From an uncultured Lachnospiraceae bacterium (lineage in GTDB: Bacteria > Bacillota > Clostridia > Lachnospirales > Lachnospiraceae), in contig CAJUJG010000013.1 in NCBI GenBank assembly GCA_910586715.1, positions 1 to 21,316 on the forward strand: 21,316 nt of DNA, read 5' to 3'. Positions 1-6,982 of the stretch are shown here, in pieces. Every line of letters begins with the position of its first letter. Position 1 is the first letter of the stretch. The position numbers and the translations under genes were made by a program. The notes beneath the pieces were generated by a model. It did no database searches. It saw only the letters and a list, made by a program, of their open reading frames with translations, and was not told the DNA's origin.

Positions 1-476
1 ATTATGTAAATGAGAGATGGCTTGGCGGTATGCTGACAAACTTCAAGACCATCAAGAGCAGAATTCAGAGATTAAAGGCAATTGAGAAGATGTCAGAGGA
101 TGGTACGTTTGATGTGCTTCCGAAGAAAGAAGTTATCCAGCTGAAGAAAGAATGGGAAAAGCTTGAGAAGAACCTTGGCGGTATTAAGGAAATGACAAGA
201 GTTCCTGACGCAATCTTTGTTGTTGATCCTAAGAAAGAGAGAATCTGTGTACAGGAGGCACACACACTTGGTATTCCTTTGATTGGTATTGCGGATACAA
301 ACTGTGATCCGGAGGAACTTGATTATGTAATTCCCGGAAACGATGATGCGATCAGAGCCGTTAAGCTGATTGTTTCAGCAATGGCAGATGCGGTAATTGA
401 GGCAAATCAGGGTGAGATTATGACAGATGCGGCAGAAGATGCCGATGCGGAAATAGAGGAAATTGTAGAAGAGTAA
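1..476 (+). CDS. rpsB: 30S ribosomal protein S2 (5'-truncated by window edge)
   Basis: Ribosomal protein S2 binds late in assembly of the 30S subunit, near the S1 site, and is needed for translation initiation. The reading frame is open from base 3, so the methionine at base 30 is internal: it lies in the family motif RWLGGMLTNFKT. Further S2 signatures follow: DGTFDVLPKKE, LGGIKEM, PDAIFVVDPKKE, GIPLIGIADTNCDPE and PGNDDAIRAVKL. Roughly the first 90 residues lie outside the window. The tail is acidic (AEDADAEIEEIVEE), as is common in Firmicutes. The stop is TAA at 474-476. tsf follows 30 bp later in the usual bacterial order, almost certainly in the same transcript. The identification is secure. 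Confidence 0.98.
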   Translation, partial: YVNERWLGGMLTNFKTIKSRIQRLKAIEKMSEDGTFDVLPKKEVIQLKKEWEKLEKNLGGIKEMTRVPDAIFVVDPKKERICVQEAHTLGIPLIGIADTNCDPEELDYVIPGNDDAIRAVKLIVSAMADAVIEANQGEIMTDAAEDADAEIEEIVEE

Positions 477-506
477 AGAGAAATCATTAGAGTGGAGGGA
501 TAATAA

Positions 507-1442
507 ATGGCAGTTACAGCAGCAATGGTAAAAGAGTTGAGAGAAATGACAGGCGCAGGAATGATGGACTGCAAGAAGGCTCTGAACGAAACAAACGGAA
601 ATATGGACGAGGCTGTTGAGTATTTAAGAAAGAACGGACAGGCTAAGGCTGAGAAAAAGGCAAGCCGTATTGCGGCAGAGGGACTTTGCCGTGTGGCAAC
701 GGACGGTGATAAGGTAGCCGCAGTTGTAGAAGTGAACTCGGAGACAGACTTTGTGGCAAAGAATGAGCAGTTCCAGAGCTTTGTAGCGGCGGTAGCAAAG
801 CAGGCGCTTGCTTCATCTGCAAAGGATATAGATGCATTCCTTGCGGAGCAGTGGAATGAGGATTCTTCTAAGACAGTAAATGATGTGCTTATAGACAAGG
901 TTGCTGTTATCGGTGAGAAGCTGAGCATCAGACGCTTCGAGAAGGTTGAGGCTGCGAATGGCTGTGTTGTTACTTATACACACGGCGGAGGAAAGATTGG
1001 CGTTATTGTAGAGGCAGAAACAGCCGTTGTAAACGATGCGGTGAAGGAAGCTATGACAAACCTTGCGATGCAGGTTGCCGCGCTTTATCCGAAGTATGTA
1101 TCTTCCGATGAGGTTTCAGAGGAGTACAAGACACACGAGAAAGAGATTATCACAGAGCAGATTAAGAACGATCCGAAGATGGCGGGTAAGCCGGATAAGG
1201 TAATCGAGGGCGCTGTGATTGGACGTCTGAATAAGGAGCTGAAGGAAGTATGTCTGCTTGAGCAGGTATATGTAAAGGCTGAGGACGGAAAGCAGACGGT
1301 TAAGCAGTATGTTGATGCGGTTTCTAAAGCAAACGGCACAGACATTACGGTTAAGAGATTTGTACGTTTTGAGACGGGCGAGGGTATCGAGAAGAAGGTT
1401 GATGACTTCGCGGCAGAGGTTGCTGCGCAGGCAGGAATGTAA
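507..1442 (+). CDS. tsf: Translation elongation factor Ts
   Basis: EF-Ts is the cytosolic nucleotide exchange factor that releases GDP from EF-Tu. The 311-residue product is full length. It opens with the UBA-like N-terminal domain (VKELREMTGAGMMDCKKAL), carries the EF-Tu contact motif TDFVAKN at about residues 80-86, and continues through the core subdomains, ending in KKVDDFAAEVAAQAG. The ATG is preceded by a TGGAGGG ribosome binding site ending about 8 nt upstream. It sits directly after rpsB and is co-transcribed with it. A hairpin lies about 34 bp after its stop codon. Nothing in the protein looks unusual. Confidence 0.98.
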   Translation: MAVTAAMVKELREMTGAGMMDCKKALNETNGNMDEAVEYLRKNGQAKAEKKASRIAAEGLCRVATDGDKVAAVVEVNSETDFVAKNEQFQSFVAAVAKQALASSAKDIDAFLAEQWNEDSSKTVNDVLIDKVAVIGEKLSIRRFEKVEAANGCVVTYTHGGGKIGVIVEAETAVVNDAVKEAMTNLAMQVAALYPKYVSSDEVSEEYKTHEKEIITEQIKNDPKMAGKPDKVIEGAVIGRLNKELKEVCLLEQVYVKAEDGKQTVKQYVDAVSKANGTDITVKRFVRFETGEGIEKKVDDFAAEVAAQAGM

Positions 1443-1475
1443 TATCTATCGGATTCACATATATGGTACAAAAGG

Positions 1476-1510
1476 GTAAGGACAGCTATATTTCTAGTTG
1501 TCCTTACTTT
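1476..1510 (+). terminator. Terminator-like hairpin after tsf
   Basis: GTAAGGACAGCTA (1476-1488) pairs with TAGTTGTCCTTAC (1495-1507), giving a 13-bp stem with one G-U pair and a 6-nt loop. Only three T residues follow directly, so termination may be partial. It lies between the translation-factor genes and the acyltransferase gene and is the only candidate boundary there. Confidence 0.6.
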
Positions 1511-1545
1511 GCTATCGGGATTGTTTTGGCAGGAGTTTGCAGGAT

Positions 1546-2139
1546 ATGAAGAAAAAAACAACAGATACAATTGCTACGGACAAAGCGGTGAAGAAGGAAA
1601 TAAAGACGGCGGCAAAGAGCCGTGAAATCCGCTGGGACAGGCTGGATAATACGGCGCATCTGTTTCCGGTGATTGCGGGGGACAGCATGAGCAATGTTTA
1701 CCGTATCAGCGTGACGCTTACGGAGCGCATACAGCCTGAGCCGCTACAGCGTGCATTGGATATGGTTCTTCCGAAGTTTGACGGGTTTAATCTGCGTCTG
1801 CGGCAGGGGGTTTTTTGGTATTATTTTGAGGAGAACGGAAAGCCTGCGCCGCGCGTGCGGGAGGAAAATACGTTTCCCTGCCGTTTTATTTATCAAAACA
1901 GGAATAACAGCTATATGTTTCGGGTGACGTATTATAAATACCGTATTAATTTGGAAGTGTTCCATGTACTCACTGACGGTATGGGCGGTATCAATTTTTT
2001 GAAGGAGCTGACGTACCAGTATTTACGCCTCGTGCATCCGGAACTGAAGGGTGACAGAGGCGATGATTTAAACAGCACGACTTCATTAAACCGTGAGGAC
2101 AGCTTTTTGAAAAATTACCGTAAAAGTTCGAACGATTGA
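1546..2139 (+). CDS. Condensation-fold acyl/acetyltransferase, N-terminal half (split gene, probable pseudogene)
   Basis: This is the N-terminal half of a chloramphenicol-acetyltransferase/condensation-fold protein, of the sort annotated as alcohol acetyltransferase in Lachnospiraceae. The key motif HxxxDG is present as FHVLTDG, with His140 as the expected catalytic base and Asp144 as the structural residue. The ATG at 1546 is chosen because AGGAG (1531-1535) sits 10 nt upstream; a TTG at 1498 lies inside the preceding hairpin and has no SD. The frame stops at TGA 2137-2139 after EDSFLKNYRK, just where relatives, as I recall them, carry a linker leading into the C-terminal half. That half continues immediately in the -1 frame (next entry), so the gene looks broken by an indel or small deletion. 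The substrate cannot be read from the sequence. Confidence 0.7.
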   Translation: MKKKTTDTIATDKAVKKEIKTAAKSREIRWDRLDNTAHLFPVIAGDSMSNVYRISVTLTERIQPEPLQRALDMVLPKFDGFNLRLRQGVFWYYFEENGKPAPRVREENTFPCRFIYQNRNNSYMFRVTYYKYRINLEVFHVLTDGMGGINFLKELTYQYLRLVHPELKGDRGDDLNSTTSLNREDSFLKNYRKSSND

Positions 2140-2843
2140 GTCCTGGTGAATTTGGACTGATGCATGGCTATATGCAGATACCGGAATTAAAAGCTGTATG
2201 TAAACGATACGGCGTAAGTATTAATGAATATTTGGTTTCTGTGTTTGTGTGGAGCGTTTATCAGGAATGCATGCATAAGATGCCGGCAAAACGTCCGATC
2301 CGGGTTGCGGTTCCTGTCAATCTAAGACCGTATTTCAATTCAATAACGACAAAGAATTTTTTTGTCATGGTATCGGCAGAATTTGCGCCGATGAAGGAGG
2401 ATTATACGTTTGAGGAGATTGTCGGGGCTGTTAAGTTCAGTCTTGAGAGTCAGATTAACAAAGAAAACCTGGAAAAGCTGTTTTCCTATAATGTGTCAAA
2501 TGAAAAAATGTTTGTCGCGCGTGCGGTGCCGCTTGTTTTTAAAAATTTGGCGATGCGCATCATTTATACGCAGTCGGCGCTTGCAAATACGACAACCATC
2601 ACAAATATCGGCAATCTTTCGGTGGACGAGATTTATAAACCGTATGTGGAGATGTTTCATTCGTGTCTTGCCATGTCAAAAGGGCAGCACATTAAAGGGA
2701 ATATATGTTCTTATAGAGATACGCTGGTTTTTACGTTCAGCTATGATATTGTGGACGCGTCGGTGCAGCGGTGCTTTTTCCGCAAGATTGCGGCAGACGG
2801 CGTTTGTGTGGAGATTGACAGTAACGGGGTGAATTATGAGTAG
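2136..2843 (+). CDS. Condensation-fold acyl/acetyltransferase, C-terminal half (split gene, probable pseudogene)
   Basis: This is the C-terminal half of the same transferase, in a frame offset by one base from the N-terminal half. The frame is open from 2124 (after a TAA at 2121). Family-like text begins at once: RLSPGEFGLMHGYM, then GVSINEYLV, IRVAVPVNLRPYF, TNIGNL near the C terminus and a final FRKIAADG segment. The start given is a TTG overlapping the upstream stop, and the next in-frame ATG is at 2160; neither has a convincing SD, which argues against independent translation. The two halves together give about 430 residues, close to a full-length family member, perhaps with a short linker missing. 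The 3' end overlaps the next gene by 8 bp (ATGAGTAG). Confidence 0.65.
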   Translation: MSPGEFGLMHGYMQIPELKAVCKRYGVSINEYLVSVFVWSVYQECMHKMPAKRPIRVAVPVNLRPYFNSITTKNFFVMVSAEFAPMKEDYTFEEIVGAVKFSLESQINKENLEKLFSYNVSNEKMFVARAVPLVFKNLAMRIIYTQSALANTTTITNIGNLSVDEIYKPYVEMFHSCLAMSKGQHIKGNICSYRDTLVFTFSYDIVDASVQRCFFRKIAADGVCVEIDSNGVNYE

Positions 2844-3498
2844 ATGCAATCAGTGTAAAATCGAAGTGCTTGACGAGGCGCAGCATTGCCCTTTGTGCCA
2901 GTCGGCGCTGGAGCATACCATTGAGGTGGAAAACATGTATCCTGACATCAGAATGCGGACGCGGAAGCTGGTGATGATTTCAAGGATTTATCTGTTTCTT
3001 GCGATTGTGGCGGAGATTCTTTTGGTCAATGTAAGTCTTTTATTGGATTGGAGCTCCATTGTGTATCTGATCAGCGGTATGGCGCTTTTTTACGGGTATA
3101 TGGTGATCTGCTATGCGATTTTGGGGCGCAGCGGGTATATTGCAAAGACAATGGTGCTTACGATTTTGGCGCTTGCGATGCTTGTGGCGGCGGATTTTGC
3201 GGTGGGCTATAACGGCTGGTCGGTGAATTATGTGCTGCCTTCGGGGATTTTGCTCATTGATGCGGGTATTGTCATGATGATGATTATCAACCGAAAAAAC
3301 TGGCAGAGCTATATTATGCTGGAGCTTTTTATGATGCTGTGCGGCGGTGTGATGTTAATGCTGTATTTGTTTGGCATTGTGACAAGTCCTATGATGTCGT
3401 CGCTGGCGTTTAATGTGTCCGTCATTTTGTTTCTTGGTACAGTGATTATCGGCGGCAGGAGGGCGCGGGTGGAGTTAAAAAGAAGATTTCATATATAA
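2836..3498 (+). CDS. Zinc-ribbon multi-TM membrane protein (DUF6320-like)
   Basis: The 220-residue protein starts with a zinc ribbon: Cys4 and Cys7, then Cys18 and Cys21 (CNQC and CPLC). From about residue 45 onward there are around six strongly hydrophobic segments, ending in a basic tail (GGRRARVELKRRFHI). This arrangement matches small membrane proteins annotated as DUF6320 in Lachnospiraceae, whose function I do not know. Its ATG lies inside the end of the acyltransferase frame (ATGAGTAG overlap), so translation is coupled and the two were probably one functional unit, perhaps acyl transfer to a lipid or envelope molecule; that role is inference. The frame itself is intact despite the break in its partner. 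Confidence 0.7.
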   Translation: MSRCNQCKIEVLDEAQHCPLCQSALEHTIEVENMYPDIRMRTRKLVMISRIYLFLAIVAEILLVNVSLLLDWSSIVYLISGMALFYGYMVICYAILGRSGYIAKTMVLTILALAMLVAADFAVGYNGWSVNYVLPSGILLIDAGIVMMMIINRKNWQSYIMLELFMMLCGGVMLMLYLFGIVTSPMMSSLAFNVSVILFLGTVIIGGRRARVELKRRFHI

Positions 3499-3524
3499 AT
3501 TGAAACGAAAAAGAATGGCGCAAT

Positions 3525-3568
3525 AAATTCGGTTGTTTTGTGAAATAAATCACGAAATAACCGAATTT
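3525..3568 (+). terminator. Long inverted repeat, terminator-like
   Basis: The arms at 3525-3543 and 3550-3568 form a 19-bp stem with two G-U pairs around an AATAAA loop. The stem begins AAATTCGG and ends CCGAATTT. A moderately T-rich stretch follows (GCTTATTTCTTGG). It lies 26 bp after the DUF6320-like gene and before the next promoter, so it probably ends the acyltransferase operon. Confidence 0.65.
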
Positions 3569-3612
3569 GCTTATTTCTTGGTTGAAAATGCATACCACAT
3601 TGGAACGATAGT

Positions 3613-3621
3613 TGATATAAT
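3613..3621 (+). promoter_or_regulatory. Extended -10 promoter of the beta-galactoside operon
   Basis: TGATATAAT is a perfect extended -10 element (TG at 3613-3614, TATAAT at 3616-3621). No good -35 hexamer sits 17 bp upstream, which is compatible with an extended -10 or activator-dependent promoter. The expected start of transcription is near 3628, leaving a leader of about 100 nt before the binding-protein gene. Confidence 0.6.
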
Positions 3622-3633
3622 ACTTATATAAGT
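3622..3633. promoter_or_regulatory. Perfect 12-bp palindrome at the transcription start (candidate operator)
   Basis: ACTTATATAAGT is its own reverse complement and lies immediately after the -10 hexamer, centred on the predicted start point. That position suits a repressor site. It is short and AT-rich, so chance is a real alternative. Confidence 0.35.
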
Positions 3634-3726
3634 TGAGAAAAGATAGTAAAAAGTGTGCAAAATGACGAAACACATGGAATGTTGTTTTTTCTCACGGAAA
3701 AAAATTTAAGGGAGGAATACCTAAAA

Positions 3727-5100
3727 ATGAAGAAGAAATTACTTTCACTTGTTCTTGTTGGCGCAATGTCAACAGCAATGCTTGCAGGCTGCGGCAATTC
3801 ATCAGCGCCTGCGGCTGACACACAGACACCGGCAGCAGATACACAGGCACCTGCGGCTGATACGCAGACACCCGCAGATTCATCAGCAGATAACGCGTCG
3901 GCAGGCGGCAATACGCTTTCCGTTTATGCATGGGATCCGAGCTTTAACATTCCGGCGTTGAAGGCTGCAGAGGCAGATTACAAGGCAAATGTTGATGACA
4001 CGTTTTCTTTAAACATTATTGAGCAGTCTCAGTCATTAGATGTTGAGCAGGCAATCACGCTTGCAGGTTCGTCAGGCGACTACAGCCAGCTTCCTGACAT
4101 CGTTCTGTTCCAGGATCACTGGATTCAGAAGTATGTAAGCGACTATCCTGATGCATGGATGTCAGTTGATGACGCGGAAGTAGACTGGAATGACTTCGGT
4201 GCGGAGAAGCTTTCGTACTCTACGGTAAACGGCGTTCACTATGGTTTCCCTGTTGACAACGGTACGGTTGTTATGGCGTACAGAGTTGACGTTTTGGAAG
4301 AGTGTGGATATACAATTGACGACATGACAGGCATTTCATGGGATGACTTTATTAAGGTTGGTGAGGAAGTATATGCAAAGACTGGCAAGTATCTCCTGTC
4401 AATGGACGGTGACGGAAACGATTTGATTTACATGATGCTGCAGGCAGAGGGCGGTTCTCAGTTTAAGGACGGAAAGCCTTATATCACGGAGAATGCTCCT
4501 TTGGTAAGCGTATGCGAGAAGATTGTAGAGATGTCACAGAAGAATGTATGCTATCTTGCAAATGACTGGTCAGACTACACGGATCAGACGATTCAGGGCG
4601 ACATGGTAGCAGGTGTTATGAACGGAAACTGGATTATCCCGACCATTCAGAATGTTCCAGAGAATAGCGGAAAGTGGGAGATTACTTCTATGCCGACATT
4701 AGCAGGCGGCGAAGGCTATGCGTCAAACGGCGGTTCTTCCCTTTACATTACATCAAACTGCCAGAATCCGGATTTGGCTAAGAAGTTCCTTGCTTACACA
4801 TTTGGCGGCAGCACAGAAACATATGATGCAGCGCTTTGTGACGGCGGTGTTATCACATGCTGCATTTCCGCAGGTACATCAGACGTATACAATGAGGGCG
4901 TTGAATACTTCAACAACACACCGATTTATGCACAGATCGTTGAGATGGGTTCTCATGTAAACGTAATCGAGCAGAATGATGCACATTACACAGCTCGTAC
5001 GCATATGGCGGCAGCGATTATGAATGCAATTCAGGGCGCTGATTTGATGACAGAGCTTAAGACTGCTGAGGAGAATATCAACTTTGCAATGGGCAACTAA
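3727..5100 (+). CDS. Sugar ABC transporter substrate-binding lipoprotein (probable beta-galactoside)
   Basis: This family 1-type extracellular solute-binding protein is the ligand-capturing part of a carbohydrate importer. A lipoprotein signal peptide (MKKKLLSLVLVGAMSTAMLAGC) places lipidated Cys22 after the lipobox LAGC. Residues 27-51 form a PAADTQ-repeat linker, followed by the mature bilobed domain (LSVYAWDPSF, DIVLFQDHWIQ, GFPVDNGTVVMAYRVD, NGNWIIPTIQ, a C-terminal MNAIQGADL segment). The ATG at 3727 is chosen for the GGAGG 11 nt upstream and the signal peptide; the in-frame GTG at 3655 would bury that signal. The product is 457 aa. Two permeases and a beta-galactosidase follow, so the ligand is probably lactose or a galacto-oligosaccharide (inference). 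Confidence 0.9.
   Translation: MKKKLLSLVLVGAMSTAMLAGCGNSSAPAADTQTPAADTQAPAADTQTPADSSADNASAGGNTLSVYAWDPSFNIPALKAAEADYKANVDDTFSLNIIEQSQSLDVEQAITLAGSSGDYSQLPDIVLFQDHWIQKYVSDYPDAWMSVDDAEVDWNDFGAEKLSYSTVNGVHYGFPVDNGTVVMAYRVDVLEECGYTIDDMTGISWDDFIKVGEEVYAKTGKYLLSMDGDGNDLIYMMLQAEGGSQFKDGKPYITENAPLVSVCEKIVEMSQKNVCYLANDWSDYTDQTIQGDMVAGVMNGNWIIPTIQNVPENSGKWEITSMPTLAGGEGYASNGGSSLYITSNCQNPDLAKKFLAYTFGGSTETYDAALCDGGVITCCISAGTSDVYNEGVEYFNNTPIYAQIVEMGSHVNVIEQNDAHYTARTHMAAAIMNAIQGADLMTELKTAEENINFAMGN
3805..3879 (+). repeat. 21-bp in-frame tandem repeat encoding a PAADTQ linker
   Basis: Three 21-bp units (3805-3825, 3826-3846, 3847-3867) and a partial fourth encode APAADTQ, TPAADTQ, APAADTQ and TPAD. This is the flexible linker between the lipidated cysteine and the folded binding domain. 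The units differ at synonymous positions, so the duplication is not recent, but copy number may still vary among strains. Confidence 0.85.
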
Positions 5101-5133
5101 TCGCGTGTTTCATTGAAAAGCGGTTTAAAATGA

Positions 5134-5163
5134 AAACGGAGGAGATACCATGCTCCTCCGTTT
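5134..5163 (+). promoter_or_regulatory. Intercistronic stem-loop between binding protein and permeases
   Basis: AAACGGAGGAG (5134-5144) pairs perfectly with CTCCTCCGTTT (5153-5163) across an 8-nt loop. No poly-T run follows, so it is more likely an RNA stabiliser or partial attenuator than a full terminator. Such elements between binding-protein and permease genes commonly keep the binding protein in excess. The left arm also contains a GGAGGAG SD-like sequence, with an in-frame ATG (5150) beginning in the loop. Confidence 0.6.
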
Positions 5164-5185
5164 GTGGTTAAAGGAGGTTTTCGCA

Positions 5186-6082
5186 TTGAGTAAAAAAAAT
5201 GCAAGTGTGCTGGCAAAACAGCACAGAGCGGGCTGGATTTATTTGGCGCCTGCGTCCCTGCTGATTGTAGTGATGAGCTTTTGGCCGATGATACAGGCAT
5301 TTCTAATGTCGTTAAAGACGGGCTCAAGTGCAAATATGCAGTGGGTAGAACCGATATTCTACAATTATAAACGAATGTTTACTGATAAGCTGTTTATTCG
5401 TTCTGTGGGCAACACCTTCCTTTACCTGATTATTCAGGTACCAATCATGTTGGTTGTGGCGATGCTTTTGGCACAGATGCTCAACAACAAGGATTTGAAA
5501 TTCAAGGGACTGTTTCGTACGTGTGTTTTCCTCCCGTGTGCGATGTCACTGGTGTCTTATTCTTTGATTTTTAAATCCATGTTTGCCACAAACGGTCTGA
5601 TTAATTCCGTACTTTTGAATTTGGGACTGATTGAGCAGAATATTAATTTTTTGGGAACGACGAGCACTGCGCGTGCGATTATTATTGTCGCGCTGGTGTG
5701 GAGATGGACGGGGTACAACATGGTCTTTTACCTTGCGGGCTTGCAGGGAATTGAGTATTCCGTATATGAGGCTGCAAAGATTGACGGCGCAAACGCATGG
5801 CAGACGTTTTGGCGCATTACGGTGCCTCTCTTAAAACCGACGATTGTTATGACAGGAATTATGTCAATCAACGGTACATTACAGCTCTTCGATGAATCCG
5901 TAAACCTGACAAGCGGAGGTCCGGCGAACTCGACGATTACGATGTCACATTATATTTACCAAAACTCGTTCGGTGATTTTGTGGCGAACTTCGGATACGC
6001 GTCGGCGCTGTCGTTTGTGGTATTTATCATGGTTGCCGTGCTTTCGGCGATTAATTTGAAAGTAGGTGATAAGCGTGACTAA
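5186..6082 (+). CDS. Sugar ABC transporter permease (MalF-type)
   Basis: This is an inner-membrane permease subunit of a carbohydrate importer, 298 aa with about six membrane segments. The first is APASLLIVVMSFWPMIQAF. The cytoplasmic EAA loop that docks the ATPase is clear: EAAKIDGANAWQTFWRITVP. The TTG at 5186 is preferred because a perfect AAGGAGG ends 8 nt upstream and the product then begins MSKKNASVL; an in-frame ATG at 5150 would add 12 residues and lies inside a hairpin. The last 8 bp overlap the next permease gene, so translation is coupled. Confidence 0.9.
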   Translation: MSKKNASVLAKQHRAGWIYLAPASLLIVVMSFWPMIQAFLMSLKTGSSANMQWVEPIFYNYKRMFTDKLFIRSVGNTFLYLIIQVPIMLVVAMLLAQMLNNKDLKFKGLFRTCVFLPCAMSLVSYSLIFKSMFATNGLINSVLLNLGLIEQNINFLGTTSTARAIIIVALVWRWTGYNMVFYLAGLQGIEYSVYEAAKIDGANAWQTFWRITVPLLKPTIVMTGIMSINGTLQLFDESVNLTSGGPANSTITMSHYIYQNSFGDFVANFGYASALSFVVFIMVAVLSAINLKVGDKRD

Positions 6083-6902
6083 AAAGGGACGTTCTAATAT
6101 TCAGAGAAGACTGATACCGACTTACATATTTCTGACAATCGTGTCATTAATTTCCGTGTTTCCGTTTTACTGGATGCTGACGGCGGCGACGAACACGTCG
6201 CTTGAGGTCGCAAGAGGTAAAATTATATTCGGAACACATGCCGTTGAGAACTTTACGAACCTTTTGGCGCAGCAGAACCTTTGGGGCGCGCTGAAAAACT
6301 CGTTTTGGTACGCGGGGGTACAGACAATCATTGCGCTGTTGATTTGTTCGCTTGCGGGATATGGATTTGAGCTTTACCATGATAAGTATAAGGATAAGCT
6401 GTTTTCCATTCTATTGCTTGCGATGATGGTGCCGCAGGTTGCGACGATTATTCCGTTGTTTAAAATGGTATCAAGCATGAAACTGCTCAATTCCGTTTGG
6501 GCGTTTATCCTGCCTGCAATTTCAACGCCGTTTCTGATTATGATGTTCCGTCAGAATTCGAGAAGCTTTCCGATTGATATTATGGAGGCGGCGCGTATTG
6601 ACGGTTTGAGCGAGTTTAAGATTTTCTTTAAGATGTACATGCCGGTTATGAAGGCGACCTATGCGGCAGCGGCGGTTATTACGTTTATGAATGCATGGAA
6701 CGCTTATATGTGGCCGAAGGTTGTTATGAGTGACAACCGTGCGCAGACAATGCCGATGCTGATTGCGAATCTGGCAGCAGGATATTCAGTGGATTACGGC
6801 GTGCTGATGATGGCGGTGCTGTTTTGTTCGTGCCCGACCTTGATTATTTTCTTCATTCTGCAGAAGCAGTTTGCGGAAGGTATCACAGGTGCTGTTAAAT
6901 AG
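6075..6902 (+). CDS. Sugar ABC transporter permease (MalG-type)
   Basis: This is the second permease of the importer, expected to pair with the preceding one. It has about six membrane segments, a basic N terminus (TKKGRSNIQRR) before the first, and the EAA loop as EAARIDGLSEFKIFFKMYMP, followed by the typical NAWNAYMWP segment. The GTG at 6075 is chosen: AGGTG lies 6 nt upstream and it overlaps the previous gene by 8 bp. A GTG at 6066 would add three residues. The product is 275 aa and full length. No ATP-binding subunit is encoded nearby, as in many Gram-positive sugar importers served by a shared MsmK-type ATPase. Confidence 0.9.
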   Translation: MTKKGRSNIQRRLIPTYIFLTIVSLISVFPFYWMLTAATNTSLEVARGKIIFGTHAVENFTNLLAQQNLWGALKNSFWYAGVQTIIALLICSLAGYGFELYHDKYKDKLFSILLLAMMVPQVATIIPLFKMVSSMKLLNSVWAFILPAISTPFLIMMFRQNSRSFPIDIMEAARIDGLSEFKIFFKMYMPVMKATYAAAAVITFMNAWNAYMWPKVVMSDNRAQTMPMLIANLAAGYSVDYGVLMMAVLFCSCPTLIIFFILQKQFAEGITGAVK

Positions 6903-6935
6903 GTTTTATGCGGCAGTCATTGCCGTGTAAAAACC
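6902..6935 (+). promoter_or_regulatory. Intercistronic stem-loop before lacZ
   Basis: GGTTTTATGCGGCA pairs with TGCCGTGTAAAAACC with a GTCAT loop, G-U pairs and one bulged A. There is no T run after it on the plus strand, so it is probably an RNA-processing or stability element within the operon. An additional promoter for lacZ is not evident in the AT-rich spacer. Confidence 0.4.
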
Positions 6936-6982
6936 AAAGGTATCAATATAGTTTATTTAAAAAAATAATATGAGGATAAGTT

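Noticed and set aside
407..928. Long minus-strand frame opposite rpsB/tsf
   Set aside because: It is antisense to two secure housekeeping genes, with no SD or recognisable protein features.
1498..1545. TTG at 1498 as start of the acyltransferase N-terminal half
   Set aside because: It lies inside the post-tsf hairpin and has no SD; ATG 1546 has AGGAG 10 nt upstream.
2118..2140. Programmed -1 frameshift joining the acyltransferase halves
   Set aside because: TAAAAGT is not a proper X-XXY-YYZ slippery heptamer in the zero frame and I see no stimulatory structure; an indel or deletion explains it more simply.
3655..3726. GTG 3655 start for the binding lipoprotein
   Set aside because: It would place 24 residues before a perfect lipoprotein signal; ATG 3727 has its own GGAGG.
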